A stretch of 7,041 nucleotides of DNA from Sulfurimonadaceae bacterium (GTDB lineage: Bacteria > Campylobacterota > Campylobacteria > Campylobacterales > Sulfurimonadaceae), in NCBI GenBank assembly GCA_030610325.1, contig JAUWRZ010000109.1, positions 1 through 7,041 of the forward strand, written 5' to 3'. The notes under the pieces are model-generated. The model worked only from the letters and a program-made list of their open reading frames with translations. It was not told the origin of the DNA and did no database searches. Of this stretch, positions 1 through 5,850 are shown piece by piece (within the stretch, counting starts at the first letter, position 1; every line of letters starts with the position of its first letter). The translations under genes were made by a program, and so were the position numbers.

Positions 1-427
1 GACCAGGTCAAATGACTACTCACACGCTTCCCTACGCAAAGAGCTTACACGACTGCAACACCAGTATGAGCAGTGCGGCACGGTAGAGTGCTGTGAGTTC
101 TATGTTGAAAAAGTCATAGCAAAAGGTTCTGCCGTTCTCGACCTTCCGGCGGGGGTGATGGATGGGGGCTACTCTACTCCTGATGATGCTAGAAAGATAT
201 CAGCCTATGTGATGACACTCTCAGGTAAAGCACCTACTCATCCAGAATACGTCGAAGATGGGAACCTCTACTATAACGGTAACTGCGGAGGCTGTCACGG
301 GGATGATGGAAAGGGGCTGAATGGGGCCTATCCGGACTTGACTCTGCCTCTGCTCAAAGGGGCCAAGCTGCTTAAAGATGAGATAGCGCAAGACATCTCA
401 AGACTACAGGCACAGTTAGCACAGTAA
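1..427 (+). CDS. c-type cytochrome, C-terminal part (5' end outside window)
   Basis: The frame is open from the window edge (first full codon at base 2) and gives 141 visible residues ending in tandem stops TAA TAG. A haem c attachment site CGGCH lies at visible residues 95-99, followed by GDDGKG and a YPDL segment, as in class I cytochromes. The preceding segment (LPAGVMDGGYSTPDDARKIS then AYVMTLSG) looks like the end of an earlier cytochrome domain, with a Met-containing loop and a last helix, so the whole protein is probably di-haem, somewhat like CcoP/FixP. A Cys-rich patch CGTVECC at residues 25-31 is not a haem site. Such proteins carry electrons in the periplasm. The tail after CGGCH is only 42 residues and contains no Met or His, so the usual distal haem ligand is missing. 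The ATG at 155 is internal, because homology-like sequence extends upstream of it. The exact family and partner enzyme cannot be decided without the N-terminus. Confidence 0.8.
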   Translation, partial: TRSNDYSHASLRKELTRLQHQYEQCGTVECCEFYVEKVIAKGSAVLDLPAGVMDGGYSTPDDARKISAYVMTLSGKAPTHPEYVEDGNLYYNGNCGGCHGDDGKGLNGAYPDLTLPLLKGAKLLKDEIAQDISRLQAQLAQ

Positions 428-444
428 TAGCAGGTACCCTGCTA
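428..444. terminator. hairpin between convergent genes, possible bidirectional terminator
   Basis: A perfect 7-bp stem (TAGCAGG pairing with CCTGCTA) with a 3-base loop TAC lies directly after the cytochrome stop codon. It includes the TAG stop of the minus-strand lipoprotein gene. The position between two converging genes 14 bases apart suits a shared terminator. There is no clear T-run on either side, so intrinsic termination would be weak and this call is tentative. Confidence 0.35.
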
Positions 445-1581
445 ATAGACCTTCAGATGCATAAACATCTTCCCCTTATGGACATGGTTGATGAAGATCG
501 GGCGCTGTACCTCCCCTGCGATGACTGAGATCTTATCATTGAGTCCCGTAAAGACCTTATGATCACGTAAAAGTGTGTTCAGTTCATCGCTACTGCACTC
601 CTCGCTACACTCTTCCAGTGCTGCCAGAAGGAGAAGATGACTCTCATAAGCCAGAAGACTATGCGTGTTCAGCTCTACTTTGTTCCTCTTCGCATAATGC
701 TTCAGACGTACCTCCTCTTTAGTCGCCACACTGTCATCAGCATAGTTCTCCATGACGAAGAGACCCTCCACCGATCCATTATCTTTGAGTCCATGCTCTT
801 TGAGACTCCCCAGCATGCCATCACTGCCGATGATGACCACATCCCAGTCCAACTCCTTACGCAGACGTAGAAGATCGACCGAACGAGCCCCTTTTACTGA
901 CACGTAAAGCGCTTCCACTCCATCTCTCTTCAATCCAAGCAGTGCCGCCCTTAAAGCCATGAGCGAGAGGTCTGAAGTCACCTTGGCAGTAAGCTCTCCA
1001 CCTATCTTCTCATACTCCTCTTTAAAGGAGTCTGCAAGTGAACTGGAATAGGCCGTCTTGGCATTGTAAAAGATAGCCACCTTCTCTAAAAGTAGTTCAT
1101 CATGGATGAAGTAAGCTGCCACCCTGCTCTGCTGGATGTTATTCATACAGACTCTGGAGATGTAAGGGCTCCCGGTCGTTATCGACTCATGTGAGGCTAT
1201 TGCCACGATGACCGGGATACGCTGCTTATTGATGACTTCCATCATGTTCAGTACACTATCACTTGTCGAGGAGAGGACCACAGCATCGACCTTCTCCACT
1301 GTGACGAGTTCATGAAACAGTTCTCCTGCCTTTTGCGCACTGCTCTCATCATCTCTGACAATAAGTTCAATACGCTCACCACCTGCACTCAGAGGATGGA
1401 TCGCCTGCGCAGCTTGCAAGCCCTCAAGTGCTTTACGCCCTATCGATGCACTCTCCCCGCTCAATGGCCCGAGGACACCTATCTTGATGACCTTTCCACT
1501 TGGTGCTATCGGGCTATTACTCTCACATCCTGTCAAGACCAGCATAAAGACCAACACTATCAGCTTGTAGATATCTGTCAT
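442..1581 (-). CDS. LivJ-type periplasmic-binding lipoprotein (Peripla_BP_6 family)
   Basis: The 379-aa product begins with a short hydrophobic lipoprotein signal ending in the lipobox LTGC (Cys19 lipidated). Glu follows Cys19, so there is no Asp at +2. The mature part shows the branched-chain amino acid/amide-binding fold: KIGVLGPLSGESASIGRKAL at about 33-52, the ligand-loop region LSSTSDSV at 103-110, a hinge stretch RIPVIVAIAS at 121-130, and a second lobe ending in AYESHLLLLAALEE and a FTGLNDKI segment near 344-351. The family binds amino acids, amides or other small ligands outside the membrane, for ABC import or for sensing. The ligand cannot be named. A CSEEC pair (Cys325, Cys329) could form a disulfide. 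Its ATG overlaps the TGA of the upstream DUF389 gene by four bases (ATGA), with GGAG eight bases ahead of the start, indicating translational coupling. No ABC permease or ATPase gene is adjacent. Confidence 0.85.
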   Translation of the reverse strand: MTDIYKLIVLVFMLVLTGCESNSPIAPSGKVIKIGVLGPLSGESASIGRKALEGLQAAQAIHPLSAGGERIELIVRDDESSAQKAGELFHELVTVEKVDAVVLSSTSDSVLNMMEVINKQRIPVIVAIASHESITTGSPYISRVCMNNIQQSRVAAYFIHDELLLEKVAIFYNAKTAYSSSLADSFKEEYEKIGGELTAKVTSDLSLMALRAALLGLKRDGVEALYVSVKGARSVDLLRLRKELDWDVVIIGSDGMLGSLKEHGLKDNGSVEGLFVMENYADDSVATKEEVRLKHYAKRNKVELNTHSLLAYESHLLLLAALEECSEECSSDELNTLLRDHKVFTGLNDKISVIAGEVQRPIFINHVHKGKMFMHLKVY

Positions 1582-3479
1582 AATATATACTCCACTTCCG
1601 CACGGATAAACAGTTTTTCTTCGACCTGCTCCTGAAGTCTCTGCTTCAACATCTCCAGATCATGACGGTCTAAAGCTTCGCGCACAGAGAGTGTGAGATC
1701 GAGAAGTGTCACATCGTCCCTGTCCACCACAGAGACCTCTTTGATGATGACATACTTATCATTGACCAAAAAACGCGACTGCTGTATGAACTTCTCCAGA
1801 TGATAGCTCTCTATGATCTTGCGATAAGAGAAGTAAAGAGGAAAGACAGTCGCTATTAACAAAGCTGAGACGATCAGCATACTTTTCCGACTTTTTACGA
1901 CACTGGAAAATCCCAGTATCTGGAAAGTCAGGGTCGCCGCGAGCGATATACCCACAAGGTTGGTAAAGAAAAGTAAGAATGCTCCATAGAAGACATCCAT
2001 ATTACCTTGACCCAGACCGATCCCCGCTACTGAGAGCGGAGGGACAAGGGCAACAGCAATAGCCACACCCGCCAGACTCTGTGCGATCTCTTTGAACGAT
2101 TTTGAGTAGGCTGCTGCCATTCCCGAAAAGACCGCTATCCCCATATCCAGGAGATTGGGGTTGATCCTCGCACGCATCTCATCAGTCAAAGCCAACTCAG
2201 GAAGCAATAACGCCACCCCTGCCGATGCCAAAAGAGCCAGCCCTATCCCTACGGTGATCTTCATCAGCGAATACTCGATCATCCGCTCATCAGCACGCAG
2301 CATCCCCATCGCGAAAGAGACGATCGGTGCCATCAACGGAGCAAGCAACATCGCACCGATGACGACTGCACTGCTGTTGGAGAAGAGTCCTATCGTCGCA
2401 AGCAGTGTACTCAGAAGCATCAGCACTATATAGTGCATATTGGTCTCGGCATCTTTTCTCAGAGATAGAAAAAGCTCTTTAAAACGGTCTTCAGAGGCAT
2501 AGGAGAAGAAGGGTATGTGTGAATGCAGGTATCGCTTCATCTCCTTCTCATCAGGCAGGTTGTCTATCTTGATGGTCTCCTTATCCGAGCTTTGCTTGCT
2601 GTTCTCCTCCCAAAACTTAGGTCCGGCATTGACCTTCAACTTCTGATCCATGATCTTGAACGTGACAGGAAGTCCTACACTCGAACGCTCATCAAGTACG
2701 ACCTCCTTGCTACTCGATGCCCGGACTGTTATCTCCCTGCTTTTGATGACCCCTATAGCATCAGGGATCTTTTCCCCCTTGCCCGGAGAGATGATGACGG
2801 CAAAGAGAAATCTCATGTACTCTACGACAGAGAAAGGGGAGACAATGATCAGCATCACCTGATTATCTCGCCGGGAGTGATCATACTGCATCATACGAGA
2901 GAGCGTGCTCTGTCGGCCATGTTCAAAGACAAAGACCCCACTGGCCGCTGTCTTTATCTTCTTACCGTTGGCGGTCTCGATCTCAAACTGTTGCAGATGC
3001 ATCTTGAAGAACTGGGCCAGACCCAGTCGGATGTCTTTAAGGAATTCCCAGGGAGTATGGGCATGTCCGGAGAGACCGATCAGGGGGATCGTGCCTATGG
3101 TCGCTTTCAATTCGACAAGAGCACCGTTACACGAGATAAGGTCGATCGCTTTGGCATCATCACGCAGTGCGATATCGATATTATGATCCAAGTCTGTCGA
3201 GAGGTCCATCATCTTGATCAGTGTACGTTGGCTGCTGTTTGGCAAGAAGGCAAGGGTGAAGTCCCAGTGATCGCGCAAACGGACCAGCTGTAAGATAAGG
3301 TCCCGACCGACTGCGGCGATGATATGTTCGATATCAGGTAGAAACTTTTCGGGATGATTCAGAAAGAGAGAGGCCTCACAGTCGACGATCTCCGTATCGA
3401 AAGCGTTCGCTTTGAGCTTTTCAAGATATTGCCGACCGTTGTCATCCCAGACACAGATCACACGTTTTTTGTATTCCAT
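1578..3479 (-). CDS. DUF389/TIGR00341 membrane protein with N-terminal degenerate diacylglycerol-kinase-like domain
   Basis: The 633-aa product has two parts. Residues about 1-290 thread onto the lipid/diacylglycerol kinase (DAGK/YegS) fold: a segment in the place of the GGDGT loop (AAVGRDLIL, 55-63), a FLPNSSQR segment (79-85) where active enzymes have PLGTxND, an IDLISCNG strand (112-119), and a C-terminal beta region with VLDERSS (261-267). The nucleotide-binding motifs are altered, so catalysis is doubtful. Residues about 345-550 are the DUF389 membrane domain with about six or seven hydrophobic segments and family hallmarks SSAVVIGAMLLAPLMAPI (369-386), PNLLDMGIAVFSGMAAAY (441-458), LAGVAIAVALVPPLSVAG (469-486) and FFTNLVGI (504-511). 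A soluble tail of about 80 residues follows. DUF389 has no established function. GGAG five bases ahead supports the start. It lies 21 bases after the 118-aa gene and overlaps the lipoprotein gene by four bases. Confidence 0.88.
   Translation of the reverse strand: MEYKKRVICVWDDNGRQYLEKLKANAFDTEIVDCEASLFLNHPEKFLPDIEHIIAAVGRDLILQLVRLRDHWDFTLAFLPNSSQRTLIKMMDLSTDLDHNIDIALRDDAKAIDLISCNGALVELKATIGTIPLIGLSGHAHTPWEFLKDIRLGLAQFFKMHLQQFEIETANGKKIKTAASGVFVFEHGRQSTLSRMMQYDHSRRDNQVMLIIVSPFSVVEYMRFLFAVIISPGKGEKIPDAIGVIKSREITVRASSSKEVVLDERSSVGLPVTFKIMDQKLKVNAGPKFWEENSKQSSDKETIKIDNLPDEKEMKRYLHSHIPFFSYASEDRFKELFLSLRKDAETNMHYIVLMLLSTLLATIGLFSNSSAVVIGAMLLAPLMAPIVSFAMGMLRADERMIEYSLMKITVGIGLALLASAGVALLLPELALTDEMRARINPNLLDMGIAVFSGMAAAYSKSFKEIAQSLAGVAIAVALVPPLSVAGIGLGQGNMDVFYGAFLLFFTNLVGISLAATLTFQILGFSSVVKSRKSMLIVSALLIATVFPLYFSYRKIIESYHLEKFIQQSRFLVNDKYVIIKEVSVVDRDDVTLLDLTLSVREALDRHDLEMLKQRLQEQVEEKLFIRAEVEYIL
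1590..1593 (-). promoter_or_regulatory. ribosome binding site of the lipoprotein gene
   Basis: GGAG (CTCC on the plus strand), eight bases before the ATG at 1581, lies inside the end of the DUF389 coding sequence. With the ATGA start/stop overlap it supports this start codon and coupled translation. Confidence 0.7.
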
Positions 3480-3484
3480 ATCTA

Positions 3485-3488
3485 CTCC
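3485..3488 (-). promoter_or_regulatory. ribosome binding site of the DUF389 gene
   Basis: GGAG (CTCC on the plus strand) lies five bases before the ATG at 3479, in the 21-base gap after the 118-aa gene. It fixes the start of the 633-aa protein. Confidence 0.7.
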
Positions 3489-3500
3489 GTGAAAGAAAGG

Positions 3501-3857
3501 CTATCGTTTTATCTTGGGCATAGGCATGATAGGTTTAAACACCACATCGACAAACTCACGGACCATCCACGTAAACTTACTCTCATCCATCGCCTTCTTT
3601 ACATAAGGCCCGGCAAGGGGCATCTTCGCTGTCATGATAAAAGCATGCTCTATGACATAGTCCATCGGATGGACCATATCAGCATCCTCCCCGTCAGGAC
3701 CTTTAGCAGAATAGACCTGTTCCTGGATGACACCGTCCTCATCCTCGATCCTCTTCTCAAGAGTCTCTATATGTCCATTGATGATGTTGGCACTTTGCGT
3801 GTACACTTCACCTTTGACTTTTTTCGTCGCTTTTATCTTCAATTGATTTCTATTCAT
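3501..3857 (-). CDS. unrecognised 118-aa protein, first gene of the minus-strand cluster
   Basis: I do not recognise this protein. It is soluble-looking: no signal peptide, membrane segment or cysteine. The N-terminus is basic (KIKATKKVKG, residues 7-16), then comes an acidic strand-rich stretch with EKRIEDEDG (34-42) and GPDGEDAD (53-60), and a Met- and Pro-rich C-terminus ending PMPKIKR. It leads the cluster, 21 bases ahead of the DUF389 gene on the same strand, so the two are probably cotranscribed. An in-frame TGA lies upstream (complement of 3879-3881) and no ATG or GTG lies between it and the ATG at 3857, so this is the most upstream usual start. No Shine-Dalgarno sequence precedes it, and a TATAAT box sits six bases before the ATG, which predicts a leaderless message. 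If the true start is further inside, the GTG at Val18 is an alternative. Confidence 0.7.
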   Translation of the reverse strand: MNRNQLKIKATKKVKGEVYTQSANIINGHIETLEKRIEDEDGVIQEQVYSAKGPDGEDADMVHPMDYVIEHAFIMTAKMPLAGPYVKKAMDESKFTWMVREFVDVVFKPIMPMPKIKR

Positions 3858-3863
3858 AAAGGC

Positions 3864-3892
3864 ATTATACCCGATGTCTCACACTATCTGAA
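3864..3892 (-). promoter_or_regulatory. sigma70-like promoter of the minus-strand cluster
   Basis: Read on the minus strand: TTCAGA (complement of 3887-3892), a 17-base spacer, then a consensus TATAAT (complement of 3864-3869). The -35 is weak and the -10 is perfect. The predicted transcription start falls on or next to base 3857, the A of the first gene's ATG. Confidence 0.55.
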
Positions 3893-3938
3893 CAAAGCCC
3901 TGCTTACTGATACCTAAAGAAATAGTCCTAATGACTTT

Positions 3939-3962
3939 TACTTTTTGTCTTGCCAAAAAGTA
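3939..3962. repeat. 8-bp inverted repeat overlapping the plus-strand -35 box
   Basis: TACTTTTT (3939-3946) and AAAAAGTA (3955-3962) are perfect inverted copies around an 8-base spacer. The right arm ends four bases before the -10 box and the left arm overlaps the TTGTCT -35. It could be an operator, but the A/T-rich arms make chance possible. No transcript from either side needs a terminator here. Confidence 0.35.
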
Positions 3963-3972
3963 TGAGTATAAT
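3945..3972 (+). promoter_or_regulatory. sigma70-like promoter for the 85-aa gene and probably selO
   Basis: TTGTCT (3945-3950), a 16-base spacer, then a consensus TATAAT (3967-3972). The transcription start is expected near 3979, about 26 bases before the ATG at 4005. It diverges from the minus-strand promoter about 50 bases away. Confidence 0.55.
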
Positions 3973-3981
3973 CACATTTTT

Positions 3982-4008
3982 ATGGCTAAAAAAGGCATAT
4001 CCTTATGA
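3982..4008 (+). other. possible 8-codon upstream reading frame (MAKKGISL)
   Basis: A tiny frame ATG to TGA encodes MAKKGISL and starts about three bases after the predicted transcription start. Its TGA overlaps the ATG of the 85-aa gene (ATGA). Its AAAAAAGG stretch (3988-3995) is also the only Shine-Dalgarno-like sequence for the 85-aa gene. It has no ribosome site of its own, so whether it is translated is uncertain. Confidence 0.25.
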
Positions 4009-4262
4009 ACGACTCCTTTCACGAACACCTTGGACTTTTAGAGAACGGAAGTTACGATGTCCTCTTCTCGCATAGACGTTATCTTCTAAGTAAACAGACC
4101 CTGCTCGATGGCAGGCTCATCAAACTCTATGCCTATGAACTTGGCGGCAATGACTTCATAAGCCTAAACTATTACCGGGGTAAAGAGAAGTGGCTTTTAA
4201 AGCCGTGTGAGATGCCTGAGAAGAAGGTCATCACGTTTATTATGGGACTTGAAGTCCGGTAA
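4005..4262 (+). CDS. unrecognised 85-aa protein upstream of selO
   Basis: I do not recognise this small protein. It has no signal peptide or membrane segment and looks like a compact, strand-rich domain: YDVLFSHRRYLLSKQ (17-31), GRLIKLYAYELGGNDFISLN (36-55), then YYRGKEKWLLKP (56-67) and a closing strand KKVITFIMGLEV. It has a single Cys at residue 68. The start is backed by an AAGG-type ribosome site (3992-3995) nine bases upstream and by a good promoter just ahead. The gene ends 52 bases before selO on the same strand with no clear promoter or terminator between, so the two are probably cotranscribed. That is the only hint about its role. Confidence 0.65.
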   Translation: MNDSFHEHLGLLENGSYDVLFSHRRYLLSKQTLLDGRLIKLYAYELGGNDFISLNYYRGKEKWLLKPCEMPEKKVITFIMGLEVR

Positions 4263-4314
4263 CTGGTTTTCAACCCGCTGATCATCTTAAGCCAAATAGA
4301 GTAAAACTCCAGAC

Positions 4315-5757
4315 ATGAAACTCAATGAACTTACTTTGACTACCGACTATCTTGATCTTGACCCCCTCTTCTTTCATGAGGTGGCACCGACTCCGCTGAA
4401 AAAGCCACATCTCATCAGCTTTAACCCTGATGCAGCCGATTTGATCGACCTCGACATCGACTCCGCTGATGACCCCGAATTGGTACCCGTACTTAACGGC
4501 TCCCATCTTCTTAAGGGAAGCAGACCCTTTGCGATGTGTTACGCTGGACACCAGTTCGGCCACTATGTCCCACGGCTTGGTGACGGCAGGGCCATAAACC
4601 TTGGACGTGCGCAAGGCTGGGGTCTACAGTTAAAAGGTGCCGGAGTCACCCGCTACTCCCGTCAGGGTGATGGAAGAGCCGTACTACGCTCCTCCATCCG
4701 TGAATACCTTATGAGCGAAGCGATGCATGCCCTTGGCATCCCTACAACGAGAGCACTTGCTCTCATCGGCTCTGATGAGGATGTACCCCGGGAGCGCTGG
4801 GAAAAAGGGGCCATCGTACTGCGACTCTCCCCTACCTGGGTCCGTTTCGGAAGTTTTGAGTACTTTGCTCAGCAGGAGAAGACACATCCTCATCTTGAGA
4901 CCCTTGCAGAGCTTGCTATCGCTGAAGCCTACCCGGAGCTCATCGGAAAAAAGGACCGCTTCTTCTTGATGTATGAGCAGGTCGTCCAACGTACCGCAGC
5001 ACTTCTTGCACAGTGGCAGAGTGTCGGCTTCAATCACGGAGTGATGAACACAGACAACATGTCCATCGCCGGAGTGACCATCGATTACGGCCCTTATGCC
5101 TTTTTGGATGATTACGATTTTGACTATATCTGTAACCATACCGACCATGAAGGGCGCTACAGTTTTGGAAACCAGCCACCCGTAGCCTACTGGAACCTAA
5201 ACCAGTTAAAGCGGGCCCTTGCTCCCATCATCAGTATGGATCGTATGCAAGAAGTCCTCGAGACCTTTGGCCCACTTTACAGTGATGCTTATCTAAAGAT
5301 CATGTTCACAAAACTGGGGCTCCACACCTACACTGCAGATGATGAACCGCTGTTAAAGGGACTGATGGAGATCATGCAGAAGCACACCATCGACTACACC
5401 CTCTTCTTCCGACAGCTTAGCCACTATGATGGGGATAGAAAGAGCATCCTTGCACTTACACCCATACCTTCAAAACCTCTCGTCTTATGGCTGGACAGTT
5501 ATGACAAGCGCCTTGAGAGGGAACTACTGAGCCATAAAGAACGCAGTGAGAAGATGCTCACTACCAATCCCAACTATGTACTTAAGAACTACATGCTGCA
5601 AGAGGCTATCACGCAGGCTGAGCAAGGAGACTTTAGCGGGGTCAATGATCTGTTAAAGATCGCACAGGCCCCTTTTGATGAGCATAGTCATCTTGAGCGA
5701 TTTGCCGGAGCGACTCCTGTTCAGGCGAAGAACCTCAAGTTAAGCTGCTCATCCTAA
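4315..5757 (+). CDS. selO: protein adenylyltransferase SelO (YdiU/UPF0061 family)
   Basis: The 480-aa product matches bacterial SelO over full length (E. coli YdiU is 478 aa). SelO is a pseudokinase that binds ATP upside down and transfers AMP to Ser/Thr/Tyr of target proteins, linked in E. coli to redox metabolism. Visible landmarks are PFAMCYAGHQFG (71-82), LGDGRA (88-93), LQLKGAG with Lys107, GDGRAVLRSSIRE with Glu130, Arg170 and Arg177 around SPTWVRFGSFE, HGVMNTDNMS with Asp247 (expected base) and Asn248, and IDYGPYAFLD with metal ligand Asp257. All seven residues sit at a near-constant offset (-6, then -5) from those I recall for Pseudomonas syringae SelO. The C-terminus LSCSS has Cys478 where the animal protein has selenocysteine; Cys273 in YICNHTDHEGRY is the likely disulfide partner. 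No strong ribosome site precedes the ATG. It probably shares a transcript with the 85-aa gene. Confidence 0.96.
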   Translation: MKLNELTLTTDYLDLDPLFFHEVAPTPLKKPHLISFNPDAADLIDLDIDSADDPELVPVLNGSHLLKGSRPFAMCYAGHQFGHYVPRLGDGRAINLGRAQGWGLQLKGAGVTRYSRQGDGRAVLRSSIREYLMSEAMHALGIPTTRALALIGSDEDVPRERWEKGAIVLRLSPTWVRFGSFEYFAQQEKTHPHLETLAELAIAEAYPELIGKKDRFFLMYEQVVQRTAALLAQWQSVGFNHGVMNTDNMSIAGVTIDYGPYAFLDDYDFDYICNHTDHEGRYSFGNQPPVAYWNLNQLKRALAPIISMDRMQEVLETFGPLYSDAYLKIMFTKLGLHTYTADDEPLLKGLMEIMQKHTIDYTLFFRQLSHYDGDRKSILALTPIPSKPLVLWLDSYDKRLERELLSHKERSEKMLTTNPNYVLKNYMLQEAITQAEQGDFSGVNDLLKIAQAPFDEHSHLERFAGATPVQAKNLKLSCSS

Positions 5758-5766
5758 TGCTGTCTA

Positions 5767-5780
5767 TTGATATATATCAT
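5767..5780. promoter_or_regulatory. FNR/CRP-type regulator binding site
   Basis: TTGAT-ATAT-ATCAT matches the FNR consensus TTGAT-N4-ATCAA at 9 of 10 defined bases. Its core, TGATATATATCA (5768-5779), is a perfect 12-bp palindrome. The centre, 5773.5, lies 41.5 bases before the predicted transcription start at 5815, the classic class II activator position, and the site abuts the -35 box. It suggests activation of the reductase gene by a Crp/Fnr-family protein. Which member, and which signal, cannot be told. Confidence 0.65.
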
Positions 5781-5808
5781 TGTAAATTATTTTATTTATA
5801 AGTAAAAT
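5780..5808 (+). promoter_or_regulatory. sigma70-like promoter of the nitrite/sulfite reductase gene
   Basis: TTGTAA (5780-5785), a 17-base spacer, then TAAAAT (5803-5808), in an A/T-rich stretch after selO. The predicted start near 5815 leaves a leader of about 36 bases. The reductase therefore probably has its own transcript, separate from selO. No intrinsic terminator is visible between selO and this promoter, so some read-through is possible. Confidence 0.6.
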
Positions 5809-5840
5809 ACAGCCACACATATTTTTGTCTATTTTTTATC

Positions 5841-5844
5841 GGAG
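5841..5844 (+). promoter_or_regulatory. ribosome binding site of the reductase gene
   Basis: GGAG lies six bases before the ATG at 5851 and supports that start codon. Confidence 0.75.
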
Positions 5845-5850
5845 CAGGAC

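Noticed and set aside
155..427. Stand-alone 90-aa cytochrome starting at the ATG at 155
   Set aside because: The same frame is open to the window edge and the residues before 155 look like part of a preceding cytochrome domain, so the gene begins upstream of the window.
428..444. Tandem repeat or attachment site at the junction of the convergent genes
   Set aside because: The only structure is a single short hairpin. No second copy was seen in the window, and no integrase or insertion-sequence gene is present.
2523..3293. Long plus-strand open frame (256 codons) opposite the DUF389 gene
   Set aside because: It lies wholly antisense to a well-recognised protein, has no ribosome site or recognisable domain, and its composition (His, Leu, Arg, Asp rich) is typical of an antisense shadow.
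3354..3917. Plus-strand open frame of 187 codons across the 118-aa gene and divergent region
   Set aside because: It starts inside the DUF389 gene on the opposite strand, covers both the 118-aa gene and its promoter, and resembles no protein.
4263..4314. Separate promoter for selO
   Set aside because: TAGAGT (4297-4302) could pass as a -10, but no acceptable -35 lies at the right distance and the GAGT-AAA-ACTC hairpin is too small to mean much.
4684..5148. Minus-strand open frame of 154 codons inside selO
   Set aside because: selO is certain here; this frame is its antisense shadow and has no start signals.
5743..5757. Selenocysteine codon at the end of selO
   Set aside because: The codon is TGC (Cys) and the stop is TAA; there is no in-frame TGA.
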